The notes beneath the pieces were generated by a model. It did not search any database and had not been told where the DNA came from. It saw nothing but the letters and a program-made list of their open reading frames with translations. Below, piece by piece: positions 34,913 to 44,919 of a stretch of DNA of 64,000 nt. The DNA lies in assembly GCA_025766275.1 (NCBI GenBank), contig JAFKAC010000167.1, positions 1-64,000 on the forward strand. Reading direction: 5' to 3'. Every line of letters begins with the position of its first letter. Position 1 is the stretch's first letter. The DNA comes from Lactarius indigo. Lineage: Eukaryota; Basidiomycota; Agaricomycetes; Russulales; Russulaceae. The position numbers and the translations under genes are program-made.

Positions 34913-36438
34913 ATGCCGCTCTCCTTCCAGCCAACAGAACCAGAACACCCGACCGTACAAAACAATTTCTCCCTCTACGTGCTCTCCGAGCAAGGGGAAC
35001 TCAAACCCCGAAGGGAGCCGCGGGTGGTCAACAACTCGAATGGGAGCACCGCTGCTTTTATCGACTTTGAGGCGGTACCTGGAGAGGTTGTTCCACGCTG
35101 CGCCATCGCACACTCTTGGCGAGATGCTAACAATGCAACAGGAATTTCGGCTCTTCGTGCGCCACGATAGTCCCATTGACGCCAGCGCAGATATCTCTTT
35201 CGAGGGAAGATCTTTGGGGAAGTGGTCCATCGCGCGCGAGTCCAATATATGGCATAACATAGCCAGCGATTCTCTCTTCAAATTTCAGGATTCATACGGT
35301 ACGAATCTCTCGCATTCCTGTGGTCCTCATTGGGACAATCCACAGATCGTCGGACCGAAGACTTTGAGCCAAGCAAGTTCGAGATAAGGTTTCAATACCT
35401 ATCCAGAATCACTGAAGGGCGGGAGCGGGGTGTCTTGGTTCCCACCGTCGTGCGTGAGCCGCTTCGGGAGGATGGCCCAGGTTGGGTGCAGTCAGTATTC
35501 ATTTTCTTGCTCTTTATTTGCGTGACATTGATTGCCTGTAGACCAAGCGACGAATTGATGCAAAGCCAGTTCGAAACGGTGGAAGACGATCCATTTTTGA
35601 CCTTCTTCATCTCATTTCACCCACCTCCTACGACGTATTCCCCGCCCAGGACAGGTTCCCCGCTATGGACGAGCTCCCAGCCCACAACGCCCACCTCCTT
35701 ACTCACGACGAGCTCCTTACCCACGACGAGTACCGTATCCACGACGAGCACATCCGCGACGAGCACGTCCGTAACAAGCACTTTATTCACGACGAGCACC
35801 CTGTCTACTATACCCACAACGCCCACGCCAAGCTCCCTGTTATTGACGTCGTCTCCTCCAACTTCGCCCTCCATATCCGTTCTCAGACAGCCTGTTGAAG
35901 ATCCAGAGCCGGCTCCAGGCTCGGGTGCGCCAGTTATTTCCGTTGCCACGCATCGTCCTGAGACGTTCTCCGATCGCCCGCAGCACCAACGTTGCCTCCA
36001 GAGTATGGCCCCGCCACCAGTCTAACTTGTCCAGCCCCGATCTCCCAGGTCTGTAGTCCTTGAATTCCTCTCCGTTTCCGACCCCGCATACAATTTCGCT
36101 GACCTCCTCCCGCTTGCCGCGAATGTACGACGATCTCACTCACGAAGATGTCAGACGACGAGCTCCAAGAAGCGCTCTCGGAGTATGGGAAGTCCAGCCT
36201 GCTCCTCCCTCCTCGACTCGCCCCTGGGCTCCGCGGGAAACTCTCGATAGAGGACTTTTGCCGTATGTACGAGCTGCCGGAGGATATCCCGCCCCTGCTA
36301 GCTCAGATGGGAGTCAAGGATGCGCACGGCCTCAGCAGCAAGCGCCTGAGCGATCTGCGGGACAAGGGAATGGCTCCCAGGTCCATCAAGATGCTGCAGC
36401 TGGCCGTCATCCGATTCTCCTCCGAGTCGGCATCGTGA
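34913..36438 (+). CDS. Beta-domain / SAM-like protein 1 (novel architecture)
   Basis: Six exons: 34913-35086, 35142-35298, 35346-35490, 35542-35924, 35984-36048, 36148-36438; 404 residues, all joins in frame. Exons 1-4 encode a beta-strand-rich domain: YVLSEQGELKPRREPRVVNN, EFRLFVRHDSPIDASADISF, LGKWSIARESNIWHNIA, LFKFQDSYD, FEIRFQYLSRITEGRERG and LMQSQFETVEDDPFLTFFIS. It is vaguely reminiscent of DUF7918-type domains (inference only). Exon 4 then encodes a long Thr/Ser/Pro-rich linker (TTST-type repeats from tandem CGACGAGCAC-like DNA). Exon 5 is a Pro-rich spacer ending in APISQ. Exon 6 is the 96-residue SAM-like domain (MSDDELQEALSEYGKS; LRDKGMAPRSIKMLQLAVI). No signal peptide, so probably intracellular. 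Function unknown. Confidence 0.75.
35680..35815 (+). repeat. Tandem ACGAGCAC/ACGACGAGC minisatellite in coding exon
   Basis: Degenerate repeats of about 15-18 bp built on CACGACGAGCAC encode the Thr/Ser-rich linker of beta-SAM protein 1. The paralogue at 41111 has only a short linker here, so the tract has expanded or contracted since duplication. Confidence 0.65.
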
Positions 36439-37600
36439 GTGGGCAAAGGGCCTAGGATCGGCGACCGCACGATTGCCTTGGTCGGCACACGAGCGTGCTG
36501 TGATCATCAGCATGGACCTTTTGATGCCATCATGAATTATGATAAATCTGTATGTGTACCTTGATTATGTTGTATTTGGTTTGTACCCTTATTCTTGGTG
36601 AATGCGAACACCCGTAAAGAACGAACAGGGTGATGTGAGCGAGTAGTCGGTGGATGATAGACCCGATCACATTGGGGATGGAAGTTGCACACATGACAGC
36701 TCAGAGACCTCTAGTACGACCGCTTTCGTGTCGTGCTTGGCGTACGTATCCGAACACGCCTAAAGTCAGTACCTGACCAACATGCTCTGCCCATAGTAGC
36801 AGAGAACCACGCTTTCTTTTCAGATCCTCGATTGACGGAACTAGCCGTATATTACACCATGCAACTGTCCGAAACCGACCCCTCCCCAATCCTGATTGAT
36901 ACAGCCACCTTTAAGTCCTCCGATCTCCAATGTCCGAAAAACCTCGTGATTTGCGCAGTACGCAGCCTGCAAGCGGTGTCGCAAATTTTCTTCCCTCAGA
37001 AGCCAGCGCCACTTCTTTTTTTTTGGGGACCCAGCTACTAGTACATGTATTGCGCCAACACACTCCTAGTCATCGTGGACATGGTCATGGTCGATGTCCT
37101 GCATCGAAGGAGGTGATCCCAAGTAGCTCTTCTAAGGGCTGAGAATCATCTAAAAACAACATTGATGAAATGAATCTCGGTTATGTCGCGTGCCCAGGGG
37201 GGTTGACTCGTGTGAGTGCTAACTTGGCCCGAAGGCTGCAGCTCCAAGGTAGTCTGGGTCACGGTTGTGCACTGAACCGGAAATGACAAAGTAGTTGGCG
37301 TGTTTCCCCTCTGATGTGCCATGACGAGGGATCCAGATATCCAACACGGGAAAGGTCAAAAGTCGAAGCAGGCACAGTCGTTTCCACTTTGCCTAACTTA
37401 ATGGAGTTGCGAACATATGCACGCTTGACACGCCTCTAGGCCCTCTGGTCGGTCATCGCATCGCGGAACATTCGTCGTCCGGGAGTTCCCGCGTCCGAGT
37501 CTGATTATAGACAAGTCCCTCTTCAGTTACTTTGGCGTAGGCGTCGACTTGTGTGTGCTCTGACGGGCGAGCCGCGAGCGTCCATCCATCAGCAAATTAA
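36439..37600. other. Intergenic region
   Basis: No gene recognised. Short frames around 36733-37041 show no family signature. Confidence 0.5.
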
Positions 37601-40240
37601 AATTAAAATTTTAGGTGCTTACCAAACTTAAAAGGGTTTATGTAGGTTATAACCACACTTAAGCTCATATTATTATTATAACAAAATAACAATCACTTGT
37701 AATTGAGCCACAATCACCAATGGATTTTATATCAGTGATATCAGTGCTTATGATCCTGTGGGCCACAGGCAGTCCATTTGTAAGCGCTTATAATTTCTTT
37801 GAAAGTCTCATGGCTAAGTTGTAAGTGCGTACAATTTTCGGACGGTTCTTGTGGCTGAAGGATATGTGCATATAATTTCTGGCTAACTCTCATGGCCAAG
37901 TTATAGTTGCACACAATTTTCGATGGCTCGTTTTAGCTGCCATATGAGTCTCGCGTTCTCGGTTCTCAAGGTGTCCCACCCCACATGGCGTCCCACCCCG
38001 CCATCGATCTTAACACTCCCCTTCCCTCACACACGCATACACACACACTTCCTCTTCGCTCCTTAGTTCTCTCCTTCGTCATATCGTATCAAATGACAAC
38101 AGCCACCCGTATTCGCCTCGCAAACGGCCCCTTGGCCACTCATAGACATGCCGCGCGTCCCCACGCCCCGTGCCGTTTTTGTCCCTCGACACCCTGCCTC
38201 CGTCGCATCGCCCATATCACCTACCCTTTGAGGATGTCAAGCTCGCTCCACTACCTTGACCACGCCGCCCCTTTGTCTCTGGCAAGGGTGCAGCTCTTCC
38301 TATTATACATTTTACTGACCTATTGTTACTAGTACACATGCGCGTTGTCGATGCCATCGGCCTCGGTCTCGCTATCTCTTTGTTCAACGCTGGTTCCTCG
38401 CCACCTGTCTCGCCACGGTGGTAATGACCACCGACCACCTGCTTTCGTTGTGCAATCACGACGGCAAACCCCCTCGGGCGCTCGTAGATTAGCCACGCGT
38501 CCCCGCATCTTAACCGTCGTTGTTCGGCGCGCCAGCGCAAGGTGAGTCAGGTGACCACGACCGTGACGGGGTGACGTTGACCTATGACACGACTAGCACG
38601 ACGGCAACGAAGCAACAACAACCGCGACGAGTCGACGACAGGGCGATCTGGCACGACGACGACAACCACTGGCACTGCAACAACCACGACATACCCACCC
38701 TTCACCCCAGGCCCCCTTCTGTACTCGCCGCCCCTTGCCCCCATTCATGGGCCGCGTGTCTGAGTCCCCACATCTCGTCCCTGCACTTCATGCTGCAGGC
38801 TCCGTCCATCGCCACATCCTCATCGCATCGCCCGTGGATTCATCCTCATCACCCATCTTGTTCTGTCCAGTCGTCTTCTCTTGTCTCTCACACTCTTCCA
38901 GCACTGCATCTGCGCCTCATTCTTTTTGGTCTCGGCATCAAGCTCAGCATTCTCTCGACGCTAAGTTTTTTTTTTTTTGGAGTTCACGATATTTTCTCCT
39001 GACTTAATCGCCGTGCGTAGTGATTGGCCTAACTTGGGACCCTTGCCCAACAGAGCCATGTCACAATGGCGATGACGTGATGACGCGTTAACCACGACCG
39101 TGACGGCGGGGCTACGTTAATTCATGACGCCACCACAACAACAACGGTGCTAACAACGATGCTATGTTACAACGACTGCGCTGGTATAAGAATCACGACG
39201 ACAACTGCGACAATGACACGTGGCAACTACGATAACGACATTACCGGCTGCGATTGCAATGATGATTGTGACGGGGCAGTATCACGCGACAATGGTGATA
39301 TAGGGCGACCACGGCGACGGCGATGAGGTGACTACAATAGGTGACTGCGATAGTGTGACCACGAGGCGGTGGTGCAACGACCATGACGACTGCAGCGACG
39401 GCGATGAGGAGCTACAATGACTCTGGAGCGACGGCGACGATGGTTATGTGTACTACTAGTAGGAAATAAATCCTCCTGGCCTCTGACTTCCATACCTCTG
39501 CGGGCTAAGGGTAACCTGCCAAACCCGCGCGAACCCGTCATACCCATCTGGACCCGTACCCGTAGTCGCGGGTGCGGGTACGGGTTTCGGTGGGTACGGG
39601 CACGGGTAGCCCTTGAGTGACCTGGGGGTGACCCGTGGTGATTCCCTAACCTGATTCTCGCTCTATCTCGTCCTCGTTCTGCGACATTGGTCGCTTCCCT
39701 CCTCTGCTCCTCTGCTCTCTGACTCCGGCGGAATCCCCCCCTGCTATTTAAGTATAAACCTATTGGGTTCATGTTGATGACCTTGTGGTGTAGCGGTAAT
39801 ATTTGTTGCGATCTCAACTCATTATGTCAACACCTGTCGACTGCATGCCAGTGTTCAAATCCGCTTATGCCCGTTTATTATGTGCCTTGGTCTCAACTCT
39901 TAGTAGCTTGGTATTATGAAATCTGAGAAGGATGTTCGATGATAAGGAATTAAATAATAAATCACGAAAATATCAAAGTACAATAGCATTGTAATTTTTC
40001 CAACTAGTATCCTCTGAATTAAAATCAATTATAAGTGCATACAACCCATATGAAGAGTGTTAGGCAATACAATCCACAAAAGCGATTACCATTCACAGGC
40101 ATGATTGTGACTGATCACCAATAGATTTCCAATTTGGGGAGCTATCGTATGCACTTTCGCTGATTTATAATCCAGGTTCTGCTCACACCACTTACGGTGA
40201 TTATAAGTGATTATAATCACCCAATATTTTTCCTTGTTTT
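37600..40240. repeat. Repeat-rich stretch with tRNA-derived (SINE-like) segment
   Basis: The AT-rich margins carry a recurring motif of the form GTGC(A/G)(T/C)A(C/T)AATTT (at about 37825, 37868, 37908 and 40037) and GATTATAAGTGATTATAATC near 40200. The interior (38540-39440) is low-complexity ACG/GAC-rich DNA in which ACCACGACCGTGACGG recurs (near 38558 and 39091). A CCCGTACCCGT / ACGGGTACGGG palindromic stretch lies at 39545-39605. At 39782-39868 a pol III promoter-like pair is visible: A-box-like GGTGTAGCGGTAAT and B-box-like GTTCAAATCC. The arms do not fold as a true tRNA. No gene recognised. Boundaries are approximate. Confidence 0.5.
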
Positions 40241-41020
40241 TGCTGATGTCATAGTCCGGTCTACTGCCGCGAGATGGCCGGTATGGTGTCATTTCTTCCG
40301 GGTATCGCGTAGAACGAAGCCACACGCCACTATCCATCTCAGCTGGTGAGTACTGGTGAGTCATCATGGTGACGGCTGCAAGAGTGGCTGTGTCCTAGGT
40401 GTCATTACCATCTTGAGAGTTGTTCCCGCTGGTGCTGATGTGTCGGGATTTGTTCGCGTATTAGGAACGTAGGTGGGTCTATTAGTATCCTTTCTCTTTC
40501 CAGTCATGTGCAACACGCTTGGGTGCGCCAGGGGTCCCCTCAATACTATTACTTCGTTGGTTTAGTCGGGCCCAGCTCTGTGATCTCTCCTTGGATCTCT
40601 CGCTCCGGAGACAATTACGCCCCCATGTATCCGCTTCAAGTTTCATATCGCCCAAATCAAGAAACACCGCCCCCCCTCCCTATTGCATCGCGTTCCGTCG
40701 TCACAAGAGCGATTTCGAATAACGGGGCAACACCGTGACTTTGCATTCGCGAACTGTCTGTTATCTGTACATTGGACAGAAGAGAATGGAAGCGTCTTGC
40801 CAGTGCGTCATTGCTGTTCTGGCCCTCCAAGTCACCTGCGATTCCGAGTCGTTGCTCTAACTGAATTTCCGAGATGAATCACCATTCAGGGTGCGCCCAC
40901 ATCTGCGCCTTCACATGACAGCTTATGTGACTGTGGCGCTCCTCGTGATTCTATGCTGTTCTCTGTGGGGATGAATCCATTCATAGTTTCGCCCTGTTCG
41001 GGCCCTCACCTGATTACAGG
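40241..41020. other. Intergenic, 5' flank of beta-SAM gene 2
   Basis: No gene recognised. Parts resemble the flank upstream of beta-SAM gene 1. Confidence 0.45.
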
Positions 41021-41027
41021 TATAAAG
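41021..41027 (+). promoter_or_regulatory. TATA box of beta-SAM gene 2
   Basis: TATAAAG 90 bp upstream of the ATG at 41111, in the same relative position as in the paralogue. Confidence 0.45.
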
Positions 41028-41110
41028 GAATGCATTGTGTCACACCGACTAAGGCGATCACCATTGACCTCTCTTATATTTAATCCTTTTTTTTTTCACT
41101 TAGGATCTCC

Positions 41111-42413
41111 ATGCTGTCCTCCTCCGACCGAATTGAACCAGAACACCAGATCGAGCAATGTGACCTTGCTGTCTGCGCTATCTCTGAGCAAGGGGAGCTC
41201 AGGCCACGGGAGGCCCCGATAGTTGTCAACCACTTGAAAGGAGGTCACACGGTCTTCGCCACCTTCGTTGCGCTAGTGGATGAGGTTTGTTGAGCGCTGC
41301 CCGCACTACTGCCCCCCCTTCAGTACTCGGCGAAATGCTGACAGCGCCGCAGGAATTCAGGCTCTTCGTGCGCAACAATGGCCACTTTGACGTCAGCGCG
41401 GATATTTCTATTCGTGACGAATCCTTGGGGAAGTGGCTGATCGCGCGCGAGCCCAAGGCGTGGCACAACATAGGCTGCGATTCCCTCTTCAAGTTCCAGG
41501 ACTCTTATGGTACGGAACTTTCCCGTAGTCTTAGTGACAACTTTGCTGGACGGCCTACAGATCGCCGGTCCAAGATTTTCGAGCCAAGTACGATCGAGCT
41601 ACGATTCCAATACCTATCCAAAGTCACAGAAGGGCAGGACAAGGACGGCTTTGTTCCCGTTACCGTGCGCAAGCCCACTCCAGATGATGGACCGAGCTGT
41701 GTGCCGTCCGTATTCGCTTCCCATTGCTACATCGCCCCACGACCGAGCTGACGCGGCCTGTCCCATCGTAGACTGAGCGATGCACTGATGCAAAGCCAGT
41801 TCGAAACGATGGCAGACGAACCATTTTTGACCTTCGTCATCTCGTTCTACCCCCCACCGACGACGTTCCCGAAGGTGCCAACCTCGGCACATCCAAAGCT
41901 TGTTCCAGGTTCGTCGGCAATATCTTTTCTGTCACACATCGTACTGAGGCGGCCCTGCAGGGTCCATGTCATCATCGGAAGGAGGCTCCACGACCAGTTC
42001 GGACTCCATCTCTCAGGTTTGTATAGAGCGTCTCCCCGCTCTTTCGTCCCCATTGTTTCGCATACAAGCTCACTGACCTCCGCCCGTGGGTCTTATTATG
42101 ATGGTGGTATCGTTCCGGAAAGATGTCGGACGACGACCTCGAAGATGCGCTCTCAGAGCACAAGAAGTCCCGCCTTCTCCTTCCTGCGCGGCTTACCCCT
42201 GGCTTCGGGGGGAAACTGCCCATGGTGGACTTTTGCCGCAGGTACGAGCTCCCGGAGGACATCCCGTCGGTGCTGGCGCAGTTGAGGATCAAGGACGCGC
42301 ACGCCCTCAGCAGGGTATACTTGCGCGAGCTGCGTGACAAGGGAATGGCTCTTAGGTCTATCAATATGCTGCAACTGGCTGTCGTCCGATTCTCCTCCGA
42401 ATCCAAGCCGTAA
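41111..42413 (+). CDS. Beta-domain / SAM-like protein 2 (novel architecture)
   Basis: Six exons: 41111-41284, 41353-41509, 41561-41705, 41772-41908, 41961-42016, 42123-42413; 319 residues. Exons 1, 2, 3 and 6 have exactly the lengths of those in the paralogue at 34913 (174, 157, 145 and 291 nt); only the linker exons differ (137 and 56 nt). The beta-rich part shows AISEQGELRPREAPIVVN, EFRLFVRNNGHFDVSADISI, LGKWLIAREPKAWHNIG, FKFQDSYDRRSK and IELRFQYLSKVTEGQ. The linker is short (VPGSMSSSEGGSTTSSDSIS). The SAM-like domain (MSDDDLEDALSEHKKS; LRELRDKGMALRSINMLQLA) is closer to that of the NLR-like gene at 23245 than to beta-SAM 1. Function unknown; probably intracellular. Confidence 0.78.
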
Positions 42414-43770
42414 GGCAGGCACCGGCTTTGACGCCGGACACTGTGCTGTCGACTTATTCGGTACTCAAGCACGGCGTCACGTACAGCATTTTCCCCATTG
42501 TCGATTGGTATGGACCATGATTATGCCATTGGATTGTATGCGTAACCTCTATCATGTTGTATCTTTATGATGTATCCTTACAGTGGGAAAATGATAACCC
42601 ATACGATTTCGTAACGAGCAGGCCAACACGTGAGTGGGGAATGGCATGGTAGACTAGCACAAGCTCTCTGGTGGGCTGGCTGTGCCTCAGCCGGGTCGGG
42701 AACATTCGGACGCAGACGAGATCCCGAAGCCGACCCATCTGACCAAACTGGTACTAGCACAAAGATCTGTCAGTTGGGCTTGTTGGCGTCCCAATATTCC
42801 GACTTACAGTCTTTGTAACTCGCGAGGCGAGGTGGCTTACAAGCGTATTTCGTATTTGTTAGATTGCTGTGCTATTTGGAATTCGCCAAGATGGCGACGC
42901 TACTTAGAAATCAGTACAGTAGTGGGTCAGGCCTCTCTCTCTTTGCCGGAACTTGAAAGCACGAAGGTTTTGGCTATTAGTCCCATACAGCCAACTACTG
43001 CTTCTGGGAGGAACCAAGAAATGACACGGGAAGAGAACGGAACAGTTCTACGGACACCGCATGGTCACGCCCCAGGGCCTCGCCTGACCTGACTCCACTC
43101 GGGCAGGTTGCTGGAAGGGAAGAGCTGCCATCGTCACCGGTGACGCGGGAGCGGGAGATTACGCCAGGACGGGTATCATGGTGCGCAAGGTCTGAATTGG
43201 CGTCGGTCAAAGTAGGCAAGTCACAGCCTCGGGGTTCCTTCCCTGGCAGTACCAAACTAGACGAGGAACATTCGCTGGAGTGCCACGCGATACGTTTCTC
43301 CTGACAGCATGCCAGCTTGCAGTAATAAGCATCCTCGGTTGGCCATGCATCAGCACGGCACTACTAGTCACGGCACTAGTGGCGATGTGCGTGCAATGGC
43401 CGCGTGTTCTTCGCGCTTCAAAGCACGCACGCAGACGAGCGGCACCGGACCCGGTACTGTACTGCTGCTGCGTATCAGTCACCTCTGACCCACTTGGCTG
43501 CGCCCACTTCACTCACGTCCTCAAAAGGCAAAATAAAACCTGCCTCGACATCTGTTCGGGACCCTAGGTTCCGAGTCAGATTCGAGAGCAGAAAGGAGCT
43601 GGTCCAGTCTCATCATGCATAAGTGCCTGGCGGGAGATTGCCTCTCCAAGTGGAAGGTCCACAGCGTTGTGACATTAGGAGACTGCGAGCACCCAACGAT
43701 AAATAGCAACCCCCCCCCCTCCCCAGTACCATCTGTCTCAGCTATCCACGCATACTTTCAAACTAGTATT
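42414..43770. other. Intergenic region
   Basis: No gene recognised. The stretch contains the short palindromic string ACTAGTCACGGCACTAGT near 43362. Confidence 0.5.
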
Positions 43771-44307
43771 ATGACGAACCTGAACCTTCTTCGCCGTTTC
43801 CTTATCGTCTCCGTCCTCCTGAGCACGGGCACGTTGTGCTCTGCGACGCAATCACGGCCCCCATCTTGCGCCGTGTCTTGTACCTCTTCTGCGGCCTCTC
43901 AGATAGGCTGCGATATGTACGTGCATCGTCGTTCCATCCTCGCTCATTACGCATCCCCCTTACTTTGGAACCTCAGCTACAAGGTCGCATGCTTTTGTAA
44001 CAACACAGAATTTCTGAGCGCGGCGAGGAGCTGCGTTCAAGAGACCTGCGCCGCATCTGGTATTCAGGATGCAACAGATTTCATCAACGACCTTTGTACT
44101 GTCAGTTCAACGGCATTGAGCACCGGTATGTGACTACTCACGACACTTTTTTTTGGGAGCGGGCTGACGACCACTATAGCAACTTCGAGCGAAAGGCCAT
44201 TCGCCACCAGCGGCACATCATCGAATGCAGCAGATGTGACTGTCCAGCGCAATACGGCCCTAATGGGCGCGCTTGGTGCTCTTCAGGTTGTCGCCGCAAT
44301 TATTTGA
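43771..44307 (+). CDS. CFEM-type GPI-anchored secreted protein 1
   Basis: Small cysteine-rich cell-surface protein. The start at 43771 gives a signal peptide (MTNLNLLRRFLIVSVLLSTG). The mature part has the eight-Cys CFEM spacing: SCAVSCTS, IGCD, VACFCNN, RSCVQETC and NDLC. A Ser/Thr stalk and a C-terminal hydrophobic segment (MGALGALQVVAAII) ending at the stop fit a GPI-attachment signal. Two introns: from about 43918 after IGCD, and from about 44125 after ALST. CFEM proteins act in heme or iron acquisition or as effectors or structural wall proteins; which applies here is unknown. It shares family type but not close sequence with the pair at 60287 and 61977. Confidence 0.8.
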
Positions 44308-44919
44308 TGTACCCGATATTCCTTCCTCGTCGTCTACCTGTATACCCGTCGATATTGTATTTGAGGTACTAATAGAGATCGTGCATACCCAATCAGGGAG
44401 AGCTTCAGCACCTGCTTAGTGTTCCGGTACTCTTTTGGTCAGGCCAATCGAGATCATAGACAGGTCGCTTGGAGCAGGGCTTGGATGAGAGATGGTTGGA
44501 AAGAGAAGCGCCGAAACGCTTGAACTGTGAGCTGGCCAATATTTTGCGCTACCGTAGATCGTCCCGAGGTAGCTCCATCAAATGGCTCCGCTTTCCAAAC
44601 CTCCGAGGTTATGCAGCCGTTGAATAGTGAGCACGTGAGCTGTTCGATGATAACCCTTCTTGAGCTTTGCGGTCCCGAAGCGAGTTATCAAAGGAATGCA
44701 CTGTCCGTATCTGGGAGGGGCTGGATGTTTTCACAAAGACTGATATGACTTGAGGACGACTATCAGACATCAAAGGTGTCCGAAAAGGAGACGTCGCTTA
44801 CGTCACCCTTCCAAGCCGCGTTCGCCTCCGATGCTTCGTTGTTTGTTTCCCGGTCATTTCTTTTTCTTGATTTCCCACCGACTTGGGGTTGTCAGTCGGA
44901 TTCGGATCCAGAGCGGAGC
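44308..44919. other. Intergenic region
   Basis: No gene recognised between the CFEM gene and the ABC transporter. Confidence 0.5.

Noticed and set aside
38540..39440. CRISPR-like or regular array in the ACG-rich stretch
   Set aside because: Repeats are irregular, low-complexity and eukaryotic in context; there are no evenly spaced identical repeats.
39782..39868. A functional tRNA gene
   Set aside because: The T-arm stem and acceptor stem do not pair; only the internal promoter boxes resemble a tRNA.
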